In this document: positions 1-10,290 of the stretch, piece by piece
Layout of the letters: the number at the start of each line of letters is the position of its first letter
How positions within the stretch are numbered: the stretch's first letter is position 1
Assembly (NCBI GenBank): GCA_963585895.1
Contig: OY757917.1
Span: forward strand, 106,410,944 to 106,474,943
Origin: Sepioteuthis lessoniana
Taxonomy: Eukaryota; Mollusca; Cephalopoda; Myopsida; Loliginidae
Direction: 5' to 3'
Length of the DNA stretch: 64,000 nt
The notes under the pieces: model-generated
What the model was told of the DNA's origin: nothing
Databases searched by the model: none
Seen by the model: only the letters and a program-made list of their open reading frames with translations
Made by a program: the position numbers and the translations under genes

Positions 1-152
1 TGATCCTAACTAATGTTGGTGAATTCTGTGAGAATGACAATGCTAACAAGAAAAAAAAATCACCCGATCGACATCGAATGTCTCAAAGAGTAGAGGACTG
101 CCGGCGCAATGTAGTAAACAACATCCGGAAAATGTTCTTTCATTGTTACTGA
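1..152 (+). CDS. possible partial coding segment at the left edge
   Basis: A reading frame (codons from position 3) is open from the window edge to a TGA at 150-152, 49 codons. Its composition is mixed and charged, with a run of four lysines followed by SPDRHRMSQRVEDCRRN, and it is not driven by a simple repeat. I do not recognise the protein. It could be the end of an ORF or an exon starting outside the window; a GTAGTA at 111-116 could be a splice donor. It could equally be the 3' end of an unrecognised mobile element, because a family A repeat starts about 30 bases further on. There is no supporting start codon inside the window, and the length is within chance expectation. Confidence 0.2.
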   Translation, partial: ILTNVGEFCENDNANKKKKSPDRHRMSQRVEDCRRNVVNNIRKMFFHCY

Positions 153-179
153 ACGCTTAAAATATCTTATGAGTATACG

Positions 180-715
180 ATGGCCGAATTAGCGGGGGCT
201 GTAGGATATACCGACTGGATCTTTGCAGAGAGGTAAGACCTACTCCCAACGGGTGTCCTAGATATGACACTAAACAATTTGATGATAAATCTCAAGTAAT
301 GCTGGAGCTTTGGAGAATGCGAAGAACTCATTTTTGCCATTTCACCCGTGTCCAATTTGTACCGGAATTTTAGTACCTGATAGGGTCTAATCGATAAGTC
401 AAATATGACTTTTTAACAAATTATTTGAGGGCAAAGTAATGGCTAATGCCAAATTGAACCATTTAGAATAGAACTACTTCATCATTAAACAATGTGTAAA
501 CAAGTGACTGACATTTAATTGAAATTTTAGTGATAGATTGCGATACTTGGATCGAATTTACTGTGTGCTAAAGAATTAGCTCCGACTCGTTTAAAAATGT
601 TACAAACAAAATATGTTCATAAATTATCTAGTTAATGTATTCCCACTAAGAATATTTGACATTAAATAACCCACAATGGCTGATATTCAATAAAATAAAC
701 CCAAACTAAATCAAG
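180..715 (+). repeat. family A dispersed repeat, copy 1 (full length, diverged)
   Basis: The head matches other copies in the window: a GGGGCTGTAG block, then GTGTCCTAGATATGACACTA, GTAATGCTGGAGCTTTGG and ACCTGATAGGGTC. It is followed by a diverged A/T-rich section and a tail near 655-700 (ATTAAATAACCCACAATGG ... GATATTC). Family A has about nine copies here. No protein-coding capacity is visible. It is probably non-autonomous. Confidence 0.75.
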
Positions 716-864
716 TGTAAAATTAAAGAAAAAACTGTTTTCTTTTAGTTACGTATTTTGTACTCTATATCATTTATATACTTTTCTATATCTTCATGTA
801 CAATGATCCATGGATTCGGGAATTAGGAGAAATAAGCTTGACTGTTCTCATAAAATCAATATCA

Positions 865-2310
865 TTAAGTCGTGCCAACAGCACAGATTTCAATGACTTT
901 CTTTCTCTGTCTATCCCTTCCATCCATCATGACCATTTGTTCCAATAAATTAAATCCAGTCTCCATACAGATATGACGTAAGTTCTTTCTGGTCGACTGA
1001 CACTGAACAATCCATGTGTAGAAGTCCTGAAATAAACACCGGAGATGAATTCTTCCTTGCTTCTGCAGCAAAGTCCCACATGTCTTCTCTGTCTTAATTG
1101 AATATTTTTATATGGGAGGTTAGTGATTCTGAAGTCACTTTGAAAAAAAGGAGCATATAGCCTTTGTTCATTTTTCAATTGTTTTTATAAACATCATTGC
1201 ATAATTGAAGAAATATATCATCAAATTTCCTTGTCTTCCAAACTTCAACAGGTAGTTCATCGATTGCTGCAGCTTTTCTTCGTTTTATTATCCTTCAAGT
1301 TCTTCCTCTGTAAACTGAAGAAGGTTAATGTTTAGATAGAGTTTGATACTTTTGGGTTGATATATTAGTGTTTTCGGGATGATTTCTGAGCAGATTCTGG
1401 AAATGTTCTTTTGACATCTATAGATATTCTTCTTAAATGGAAGCTTTTAGATTTGTTCTCGATGTGCCCTTCCTTTCACTCACTTTATTTACGTTCTACC
1501 ATTCTAATTAGGATTGTCAATCTCAACCGAATTTCTGATTTCATTGATTTGGCTTTGAATGTATTTTAGTTGTTCTTTTTGGTGTGTATTAGTAAGTTCT
1601 CCCTAGGCTTTCATAAGTATCTGTCCATTGGCAATTGTTGGTTTTTTTTTTTTAGAATTAGGATAGTTTTCAAGTTCACCTCTAATTTCTATTGATACCA
1701 ATGTAACTCTACGTTTTGCTCTTGGTTTGAATTCACTCGGCTGTTGCTTCGATATGCCAGTAACAAACTTTTCATTTTTATTAATTGGAGAAATACTTTC
1801 AGATATATCTTGAAGAATGTTAAATTTGTTTCTTACAATTACCATAGAATGTTTTCTAATATTTCGACTGGTGAATGAAGACCTGTCATACTGTGTAGCA
1901 TTTACTGTTTGTGTTTAATATCCGCGTAAACTACAACAAAACTTTTCGAGACGAATCTATGATCGGAAGATATTCCTTCAAAAGAGATGTATGCCTCACA
2001 GTTCACAACACAATGCACTTTTTCCTTATTAATATATAATCTAGCTGTACCGTAGAGTTATTTGGGTGGGTGTAAATCCATAGTTTTCAAGCACATTTTT
2101 GGAATTTGGTATTTACGTATGCTAGCCTGTTCACAAGTAAAAAATCTATTAGATATTCAACTTCTTTGTTTGGTGAGTTGAGAAAGCAGAATTTATTTCC
2201 GTTTTACTTATTTGATCATTCTTGGTTCTACCAATGATTTGAACATAGGATGGTAATGTGCACGGCAAGGGAAAATAGCTCGTCGTCGGTGATGTTGTCT
2301 ATTTCGTTAC
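865..2310 (-). pseudogene. decayed RTE-like LINE with endonuclease and partial reverse transcriptase
   Basis: Read on the minus strand, fragments appear in LINE order. At about 2310-1950 is the end of an APE-type endonuclease, with LDYILIN and SDHRFV. A linker contains EHFQNLLRN. The start of the RT domain, AAAIDELPVEVWKTRKFDD, lies near 1270-1210. The sequence then jumps near 1180 to the C-terminal region (RRHVGLCCRSKEE, and in another frame LLQKQGRIHLRC), ending at 865. The catalytic RT core is missing, and stops and frameshifts are frequent. The order matches the better-preserved copy at 17130-18977, which lacks the endonuclease. This is an old, inactive copy with an internal deletion. Confidence 0.75.
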
Positions 2311-2464
2311 TGGCAATAGTGGGACTGCAGAAAGAGACAATTGCCATCAAATGAAATACTCATCATTCTTTGTGAAATTTCGACAATGCTATTTAGTGAT
2401 TTTAAGGTAGAATGTTGTATACTAAACGTATACATATGCAAACAACACAATACAAATACACAAG

Positions 2465-3040
2465 CGGGACTCCGTTGTTCCAGACACATACGCATTTATT
2501 AACCTCTGGCCTCGGTTCTTCGACACGAGGTGAGAAACACAATTCTTACTATGCCGACCATACTATCTGACCCCACAAATGCGCAGCGCATCTTGTAGTG
2601 TTTAAGATCTCCGTCGGAAGAAATCTACAAAAATCCAACTACGTGTCTCAACGGTAGAGAACTCAATTCTCCATGCCCCAATGGTAGAGACTCAATTGTC
2701 TGCTTCCATAGTCCAATGTCAACCTTCACATGCCTGGTCGGACCCCAAGTTCTCAACACCATGGTCGGACCTCAACTTCTCAACTCCATGGTCGGACCTC
2801 AACTTCTCAACATCATGGTCAGAACTCAACTGAATCTTTTTCAAATCTTCCAAATTCTCAGCCCATCTCTTCTGGACATGACGTCATCTACACTCCAGCC
2901 CATTTCCTGTCTGGGGTTTATTATGACAATCATCATTTTCATATCCTTTGCATACGAGCGTAAACTGTACCAACTGACAACACACCTGAACCCTTAACCC
3001 GAATAGTTCAGAACCCAACCAAACTGAATGATAAGATATG
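2465..3040 (-). mobile_element. LTR-like block, distant relative of the pair at 35.2-37 kb
   Basis: On the minus strand the order CTATGCCGACC..., GAGAAACACAATTCTTAC, TTAATAAATGCG, then a GGAACAACGG segment parallels the 3' part of the LTR-like arm at 36475-36966, including an AATAAA signal at the same relative place. The block also holds the 27-bp minisatellite. No internal gag or pol sequence is next to it. Limits are approximate, and the relationship rests on short shared blocks. Confidence 0.35.
2736..2828 (+). repeat. 27-bp minisatellite, about 3.4 units
   Basis: Units start at 2736, 2763, 2790 and 2817 with GGTCGGACC or GGTCAGAAC. Because 27 is divisible by three, the plus frame reads a nine-residue repeat of the form VGPQLLNSM. 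The frame has no start context or protein neighbours, so I treat it as repeat DNA and not a gene. Confidence 0.8.
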
Positions 3041-3044
3041 ATTA

Positions 3045-3723
3045 ATGAAAAATGATTAAAATAAAAAAATCATTCCTTAATTATATAACAAGAATAACTG
3101 AGCAAAATTCATAAACTTCTAATGACGGAACTGTCGGAGTTTTTCCATGCAAATGCCGAGACAAATCTTTTTCTCTAACTAGTGTTATAGTATTGTATTT
3201 TTTCATTCTCTACGAGAGAATCAATGTTCTTGCATGCATATGATGTCTATATAATACTCAGTTGCAGATGCTGTCGGTTCAAGTAAATGGTTAACTGTGT
3301 TAAATGTCCTAACGTTAAATGTCAATATGTTTATAATATTTTTGCAACGAAGTAATTTTAGTTTGGGTTGGGATTTCCACCCACAAACACCGGTTTTAAT
3401 AATACGAACAATTTTTAGTCTTGAAAGATAAAAATTTATAGAATTCAAAGTGTAAATATAAAACATTTTCCAAAGAAGGGAAACTTACATTACAAGATTT
3501 TATCAGCGCGTATAACCAGGTTAACAGTTTCTTAGAGTGGAAAATATCATTCGAACCGCACAAGTGTTTAAAAACGGAAAACTTTGGAATCAGGACGGTG
3601 GATGTGGAGACAGATGAATCCAAAAGCGGGTTAACAGCGTGCTTCACTTTGTGCTTGGTCGAGAAAGCTCATGGGTCAACGGCAAGGATAACATATTTCA
3701 GTGACTAAATTACAGTTTCTAAT
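3045..3723. other. no recognised feature
   Basis: A/T-rich sequence. Two overlapping minus-strand ORFs of 81 and 83 codons have no recognisable motif. I see no repeat family member here. Confidence 0.5.
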
Positions 3724-3724
3724 C

Positions 3725-3760
<36 letters not shown>

Positions 3761-3965
3761 TTTACACCGATAGAATGAAACATTTTTGGTTGTGTGATTG
3801 TGTGGTGGGAAAGAGAGAGATGGAAAGACAGATAATGAGAGAAAAAGAGAAAATAACGTGTATTTGTGAAGGTGGGTGTGTATGTGGGTGTGGACTTTTC
3901 GAAATGCATAAATGATGCATCCTTTATGAAACTAATCTGTAACTCTTCTCCCTCTCTAACAACCC

Positions 3966-4019
<54 letters not shown>

Positions 4020-4080
4020 AAAAAGGAAAAAAAGCATAAAAAGAAAAAAGAAAAAAAAAGAAAAAGAAAAAGAAAAATAA
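3724..4080. repeat. (TA)n, (GA)n and A-rich simple repeats
   Basis: (TA)n runs at 3725-3746 and about 3967-4014, (GA)n at 3747-3760, and an A-rich GAAAA-type tract at 4016-4080. The 119-codon minus-strand ORF over this stretch is a translation of these repeats. Confidence 0.9.
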
Positions 4081-4513
4081 CATCCAACAAAATATTACTC
4101 TGTATCTAATTCAAACCTTTCGTAAAAACCGTTTCCTCCCCAACATGCGGGTAAACAAGGGCTGCATTCTCCTTTGGTTAGACTTCTGGCTCCAGTGTTT
4201 AAAACGCCAGCAACTGTGGCCATACCTAAACCCAAACTAAACGTCACCGAATATTGTGAGGAGTCGTGTTGAAAGCATTGAGTTAAATTTGGTATCACAA
4301 CTTGATATTTATTATAACAGTACATTTAAAATTTGAATTAAAAACACGTGACTGGCAGCTCGGTGTAGAGGAAGAAATTGAAAAGCTGATCTGAACGCTT
4401 ACAACGCAGACAGCTGATCACACCACTCATTCTTAGAAAATTACTAATATATCAACCATAAAAATAGCATTGGTAAGTGTAGGTGTAGGGAAGATATTTA
4501 GATCAGTCCTCAC

Positions 4514-4516
<3 letters not shown>

Positions 4517-4577
<61 letters not shown>
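4517..4577. repeat. compound (TA)n(GT)n microsatellite
   Basis: About 33 bases of TA followed by about 27 bases of GT. This is an alternating purine-pyrimidine tract. Confidence 0.95.
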
Positions 4578-4578
<1 letters not shown>

Positions 4579-5275
4579 CATCTTCGTTGCGGTCAATTCG
4601 ACGAAGACTTGAGGGTGACCACAGAACATCTCTGTTTAGTTTAGTTGTGGTCCCGAGGCTAAAATCCTTAAGAGTAGACTATCTTGATTTATGTGAAGCC
4701 TCTCTCGGGGACGATAGGAAAGTGGTAAGAAATCAAAGGCGACATTCGTCACTTCATATTCAAATCACCAGTGAATGGCCAATGTCTCGGATTAGTAGAA
4801 ACGAACATGACACTTCATCCAATATTTAATCGATTTTCTGCCCTTGACAGGCAACACATGAAAGTTTTGACGTTATTCTTACAAATCGATAGACAATGAC
4901 CGTTAGGACAGTTTATTATTTGAGATAAAATTTACATTTCCACATTGGAGTATTGATCAGAAAATGATTGCTAAGTGTAAGGATATTTAAAAGACATATA
5001 CTTTGTCCCTATTTCCTGTCTTCATCTCTTGCTAACCTATGTTTAAGAGAGTTTCCCAGGCCTTCAGCCAGCGAATCGTAACTCGTTCTGCCATTGTTGA
5101 CCTAAAGTAGATTAAACTAAAATTAGTAATGAGGAAACTGTTTCATTATAATTTTATTACACTACTAATATTAATACATTTGTATTTTGGGGAAATTTTG
5201 TTTACGAGACATTGTAATCTCGATATTCAAATGGATTCATATTGATATCCCTTTACAGCAGTTTTGATTTTGGTA
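4578..5275. other. no recognised feature
   Basis: 4590-4830 is less A/T-rich than its surroundings and may be part of an unidentified element. The remainder is plain A/T-rich sequence. No motif was recognised on either strand. Confidence 0.4.
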
Positions 5276-5333
5276 GATGTTTTTATCCATCTATCTATTT
5301 ATCTATCTTTCATTCAATCTCTCTATCAATCGA

Positions 5334-5360
5334 CACATACACACACACACACACACACAA

Positions 5361-5392
<32 letters not shown>

Positions 5393-5504
5393 GTCTTTTT
5401 ATTTTATAACTAAAGATAACATATTCATCCCTCTCTCTCTCTCTCTGGCTCTCTCTTACTCTCTCTCTCTCTCTCTCTCTGTATATATATATATATATAT
5501 GTGT

Positions 5505-5536
<32 letters not shown>

Positions 5537-5556
5537 ATCATCATCATCATCATCAT
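5334..5556. repeat. compound microsatellite cluster
   Basis: (CA)n 5336-5359, (TA)n 5362-5391, (CT)n 5431-5480, (TA)n 5482-5500, (GT)n 5500-5536 and a (CAT)n run at 5537-5556. The last run is the 3' tail of the minus-strand RTE copy that follows. Confidence 0.9.
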
Positions 5557-5958
5557 GTCATGCCTCTAGTACGGATTTCCCTCTCTCTCCTTCGCCACTC
5601 GTCACTATCGTCCATTGCTTTCGGCAGGTCATCTAGGCTACATCCTGTGTCTAGACAGAGGTGCTGAAAATAACTTCTAGCAGGTTGTTCAAAACTTGGT
5701 TGTCCGTGTGAAAGCTTCCAGAAGAGAACGTCGTTAGTGAGTTAACCCTTACTTGTCTTGTACGTCGGACTTGGGTGATTTTAGCGATATGAGGGAGGTG
5801 GCTCTATAGTTATTGTTTTGTGGAATGTTGCTTCCAGTGTTAATTTATGGCAGCTTGCAGTATTCTGGTGCCATTGCCGTAAAGCAATGTCTCTATATGC
5901 TTTTTCAGCGTCAAGGCAGTGCATCCACATAGTAGTACGGACATGACTATATAGTTGC
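5537..5958 (-). pseudogene. RTE-like LINE, 3' end fragment
   Basis: On the minus strand this covers the C-terminal region of the RTE ORF and its (ATG)n tail. It lines up block by block with 17130-17560, for example the ATTGCCGTAAAGCAATG and GTGCATCCACATAGTAGTA segments. It is 5' truncated and frameshifted throughout. It carries no RT catalytic motif. Confidence 0.75.
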
Positions 5959-5961
5959 TTA

Positions 5962-6445
5962 GTTGGCTGGGGCTGTAGAATACACCCACTGCTTTTCTGC
6001 AGATAGGTAAGATTGCTACGAGTGTCCTGATATTACACTAAACAAATTGATAGTTCGGCTTCACTAATGCTGAATCTTTGAGGAATGCCGTTAACCCATT
6101 CCTTGGCATCGCTCCCGGTCCCACTCTAGCCTGTTTTTGTATGCTAAACTGAATTGTTTTTAATGGATTTTTTTTTACATTGAAATTGTACTTACGCTAA
6201 AGGAATTGTTTGAAATAGAGCAAATTGACTTTTAACTGTGTGGAAGCAAAAACTATACTTATACTAAAATGAATTGCTTGAATTAGAAATGTTTGAGTAA
6301 ATTGAATAGCTTGAAATAGAAATGTTTTACACTTAATTGTGTCCTCATGCTAAACTTGAATTGTTTGAAATAAAACTGTTTATTTGTATGAAATAGATTT
6401 GGCTTAATAACCTACAAATGTTGATACGGCATAAACCCAAACAAA
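5962..6445 (+). repeat. family A dispersed repeat, copy 2
   Basis: The head is GGCTGGGGCTGTAGAATACA, followed by GAGTGTCCTGATATTACAC. Then come repeated segments with ACTAAAATGAATTGCTTGAA-type units, and the tail TTGGCTTAATAACCTACAAA with GATACGGCATAAACCC at 6390-6435. It directly follows the RTE fragment and ends in an AAAC-rich run and microsatellites. Confidence 0.8.
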
Positions 6446-6460
6446 CAAACAAATTAACGA

Positions 6461-6482
6461 ATCTCTCTCTCTCTCTCTCTCG

Positions 6483-6520
<38 letters not shown>

Positions 6521-6890
6521 ACACACACACACACTTATATATCTTAATCCATGAACTAAGGTAAAACTATTTGGCAAGTAAATCATTCATTTTTTAACAT
6601 AATTCTTTCTCCCAATTTATTTCTATCTATCGATATATCTATCTATGTGTGTGTGTGTGTGTGTTCACACTGCACTGTATATAATAATCCGTGTAAAATA
6701 TTAGTGTGTGAATGTGCGTGTGTATGCTGGTTTCTTCAGTCTACATGAGTGAGTATATTTCTGTGCATATTTACGAAGTGATATAATTGACGTTCGATTG
6801 TTTTTATTTAGGATTCATAGAATTGTTGTCTGCCCGGAAACAACCCAAACAAACAAACTAACTAACGAAACTCTCTCTCTCTCTCTCGTT

Positions 6891-6984
<94 letters not shown>

Positions 6985-6985
6985 G
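6461..6985. repeat. microsatellite cluster (CT)n, (CA)n, (GT)n, (TA)n
   Basis: (CT)n(CA)n at 6462-6535, (GT)n at 6645-6664, and (CT)n(CA)n(TA)n at 6871-6982. The segments around 6410-6540 and 6830-6920 also share CCCAAACAAACAAAC followed by the same CT/CA order, so a short segment may be duplicated. Confidence 0.9.
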
Positions 6986-7349
6986 AAAGATGTAATCCAG
7001 GAGGATGTAGAAAATAAAAAACAAAGTAATCCAAATTTGTTGACTTTCCATTATAATAAATTCAACACTTTTTGGTATTTTGTTTTTCGATTTTCTTTAA
7101 ATGTAATGTTATTATCTATCTATCTATCTATTGATCGATCACGTGTATACACACATATATTTTTACACATGTGTCAGTTGTTATTTGTACATTATTCAGG
7201 GGCCCGATTTTTTGGACTGAGCATGGATAATATCAGTCAATAAAGATTTTTAAAAAACTACATATTTCGGTAATCCACAGTACCTTTTTTAAAAAGTTGT
7301 GTGAAAGAATAAACTAAAAATGACTTATGAGTGCCCTTCTTCTTAAGGA

Positions 7350-7353
7350 TATA

Positions 7354-7400
<47 letters not shown>
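7350..7400. repeat. (TA)n array, left flank of mariner derivative 1
   Basis: A TA array of about 50 bases ends directly at the terminal inverted repeat of the element at 7400-8298. With the matching array at 8299-8369 it marks an insertion inside a TA microsatellite. Confidence 0.9.
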
Positions 7401-8298
7401 GAGGATCATTTAATGAGTTTACAGACTTTTTTCGTTTGGGAACTTTTATTGATAGTACACGCATGATCCTCAAGTCCCCTTCGAAGTAATCTCCCCCGGC
7501 TGCAATGCACTTGTACCGTTCCATTAACTACTGGAAAACCCCATGGAAGTCCTCCTGTGTGAGCGTGTCAATGACCTCCGTCACAGCCTCTTTCATCTCC
7601 TCAATTGTCTCATAACGACAGCCTTTGAGCTTTGGGAATGACCAAATGTCACAGGGAGTAAGGTATGGACTAAAGGGAGGCTGAGGAACTGTCTTGATGC
7701 CCATCATGGTAAAATAGTCTGTGACAAGGATGGTGTTGTGGACTGGTGCATTGTCTTCGTGGAAATGCCACTGAAAACGATTTGAAGAGTGCTGGCCCCT
7801 TCCAAGGAATCTCTTCCTGAACTCCCTTAAAACCTCAACATAGTAACCCTAACCGTAACCCTTTGGCCAATCAGCTCTGGTTTATTGACTTCCTTACTCA
7901 TCCCACACCTCTCATCATCCCTCACAGACTCTCTGCCTTCCTTGAATATCCTATGCCAAAATAAAACTGATGCTCGATTCATGCAAGATGGTCCAAAAAG
8001 CAGTTTGAAGCTTTCCACACGTTCCTGTGACATTACTTTCAAGTTTAAAACATAATTTTATTGCATATCATTCTTGTAAGTGTCCTCATTGCATTTTTGA
8101 AATTCACCAGCTGTGACAACCAGGCTTTAGTTGGGTGTATTTCAATTGCTGTTGTAGCTGTTCATTTGAAGCTGAAATCATAAAAATGAGTCAGTCTTCT
8201 CATATGATGCATAGCAATAACATACTTAATACTCAAGAGTCTATTACAATTTTAAATGCGTATACGAAAAAAGTCTGGAAACTTATCGTGAGCACCTC
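7400..8298 (-). mobile_element. non-autonomous mariner derivative, copy 1
   Basis: Termini are inverted: CGAGGATCATTTAATGAG on the left and CTTATCGTGAGCACCTCG on the right, both next to TA. On the minus strand it retains the N-terminal helix-turn-helix part of a mariner-type transposase (MNRASVLFWHRIFKEGRES) and, after a deletion, the C-terminal part (HEDNAPVHN, PQPPFSP, GCRYETIEEMKEAVT). The segment with the first catalytic Asp is missing. The deletion junction at 7842-7865 reads, on the minus strand, GGGTTACGGTTAGGGTTAC. It cannot encode an active transposase. (TA)n lies on both sides. Confidence 0.9.

Positions 8299-8369
<71 letters not shown>
8299..8369. repeat. (TA)n array, right flank of mariner derivative 1
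   Basis: About 70 bases of uninterrupted TA, starting at the end of the element. The antiparallel tyrosine/isoleucine ORFs over it are translations of the repeat. Confidence 0.95.
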
Positions 8370-8372
<3 letters not shown>

Positions 8373-8837
8373 GAGAACCTGAGTGTTCAGTATATAGGTG
8401 CTATCAAGAATTACATACGTACGCACGGCATGAATAAGAAACTTTCCAGCAAATAGCTGATCACACATTTTTTTTCTATTTTTAATCAAGATCCCAAGAT
8501 AGAGAGACCTTCGGACATGGTAGGCCGAGCATTTTAATGTTTAGATTGTACTTACCGTTGTGAGCTGATTAGGATGATGGGTTATATGTTTGTTTGAAAA
8601 AGTCGATAATAACATATTCCATTTTCCTGGCCTTTTGTTTCAAAATCTGATAAATAAATGAAGTTGAACGGAGGTTGGCAATAGTATCGCAGTTTCTCTA
8701 GAGTAGCGTGACTGTTCATGTGTAGGTTTCACTTAGATAGACTTAGTGTATCTTACAGAATTTATAGTCTATATTCAATGAAGATAGAACTATTTTCCCA
8801 GTTTATATTTACCATATCACTTTTCTTTGTTGCTTGT

Positions 8838-9010
8838 TTGGTTGGTTGGTTTGGTTTTATGGTATATCAACCCGTGTTGGTTATTTAACGCCAAATCCAT
8901 TTTTATGTAAATAATCAGTTCTATTTCAAACAATTCGGATCATCATGAGTACACAGTTTAATTGTCAAAAACATTTCTATTTCAAACTATTCAGTTTCTT
9001 TGTTGCTTTG
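8838..9010 (-). repeat. family A, copy 3 (tail and one internal unit only)
   Basis: Read on the minus strand: GAATAGTTTGAAATAGAAAT, then an internal unit, then TGGATTTGGCGTTAAATAAC and GGTTGATATACCATAAAACC. This is the 3' tail of family A; the head is absent. Confidence 0.75.
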
Positions 9011-9490
9011 AAAACAATAAAGGAGACAAAGTGTGAAGACAGCAGTCAAAATTTGTCTGGGTTTTGTCTTTTGATCCTCGAAATTCCTACGTTCATGAAT
9101 TTTATTAACCAAACACATTTTTTCGAATTGTTGGGCAAAATAGTCTGAAAGTATTTGCCTGCTCACAACGAAATGGAATTCGATAAAATGTCAGTAAAAA
9201 CAGGAACAAAGCAGGAAGCAAACATCTTGTGTGTTATGCTAAATAGAGATCGGTTCTGTAGGTAACATACTTTTGGTTAACTTTGCATATATGATATTAA
9301 ATCTAAATCTCACCCTTTTCAATCTAGACTGGATAAATTTTACATCTATATTGTCTCATACATTTGTCAGATTTATTGTCTAAATACCATCTTTGTTGGA
9401 AAACGACAGAAATGACAGAATACAAATAAATGGATGTTCTAATAGAGACAACCAAGAGAATGTAATTTACATAACTAAACGAAAATTTCT
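9011..9490. other. no recognised feature
   Basis: A/T-rich, with no motif on either strand apart from microsatellite-free unique-looking sequence leading into the SINE at 9492. Confidence 0.5.
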
Positions 9491-9491
9491 T

Positions 9492-9725
9492 TGGGGGTGT
9501 CCTCGTGGTGTCATGGTTAAAGCGATGGACCGCGAAATCGTAGTAAGTGAGTTCGAACCCCAGTCGCGCAATTACGTTCACTTTCGGATAAATACCCTTG
9601 GGAACGGTATAAACTCCCTTATCCTCCCAGCTATGGGTTAAATAGTACCACTACTGTTCTTCTAGGATAATGGCTTTGGCATTAAAAAACCTACAAAAGT
9701 TGATATGCCATTAAACAGTGAAACC
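9492..9725 (+). mobile_element. tRNA-derived SINE, family B, copy 1
   Basis: The head resembles a tRNA, with an A-box-like GTGTCATGGTTAAAGCGATG and a B-box-like GAGTTCGAACCCC. The body holds TTACGTTCACTTTCGGATAA and CTCCCAGCTATGGGTTAAAT. The tail TTTGGCATTAAAAAACCTAC ... GATATGCCATTAAA is shared with family A. Such a tRNA head is the internal RNA polymerase III promoter of SINEs. It has no coding capacity. Confidence 0.85.
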
Positions 9726-9959
9726 AAACCATACCCACCAGAATTTCTGTGAGACGTGTGTTTCCAATGGCCTATCATTTTAGCGTAACATTTATAGGCT
9801 TATAAATTCTAGTTTCTTATCTATCATGAGTGGTTTATTTTAATGTTATGTTAACGCGTCAAGTTTTATTGACAGTTTATATATTATGAAATCCCCACTC
9901 TTCAGATGTCAAGCATGGAATCCTAGACATTAGACATAGTTTAGTATCATACGTCAGAA

Positions 9960-10290
9960 TATGCCGTTATTATGCAGCCCTAACTTTTGCAGGGATACAG
10001 CCAGAGTAGAGTAAGTCTCTTTGATAAGGCGTTCTTGTTTTTAGGGATGAGACTTTTATACCGTGTGATCACAAAATATTTTTTGATTGCAAGAATAGAT
10101 AGCATCACAATTTATTGTAATATGTTTATATATGCCGTTATGATGGAGATTTACCTTTTGCAGGAATACAGCCAGAGTACAGTAAGTCTCTTCGAGAAGG
10201 CGTTCTTGTCTTAAGAAACGTGTCTTTTTCGATTTCTAGAATAGATAGCGTCAAAATATATTTCAATATGTTAATAAATATGATTACATC
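9960..10290 (+). repeat. 171-bp tandem duplication, two diverged copies
   Basis: TATGCCGTTA occurs at 9960 and 10131. After each come matched segments: ATACAGCCAGAGTA, AGTAAGTCTCTT, AAGGCGTTCTTGT, and AGAATAGATAGC. The copies differ by several small indels. No coding meaning is evident. Confidence 0.75.

Noticed and set aside
2716-2997. 93-codon ORF with a nine-residue repeat, resembling a secreted repeat protein
   Set aside because: The repeat is a 27-bp minisatellite inside an LTR-like block; no signal peptide, start context or homologue is recognisable.
3724-4083. 119-codon ORF with hydrophobic stretches that look like membrane segments
   Set aside because: It is made of poly(T)-complement, (TA)n and (GA)n sequence and has no conserved content.
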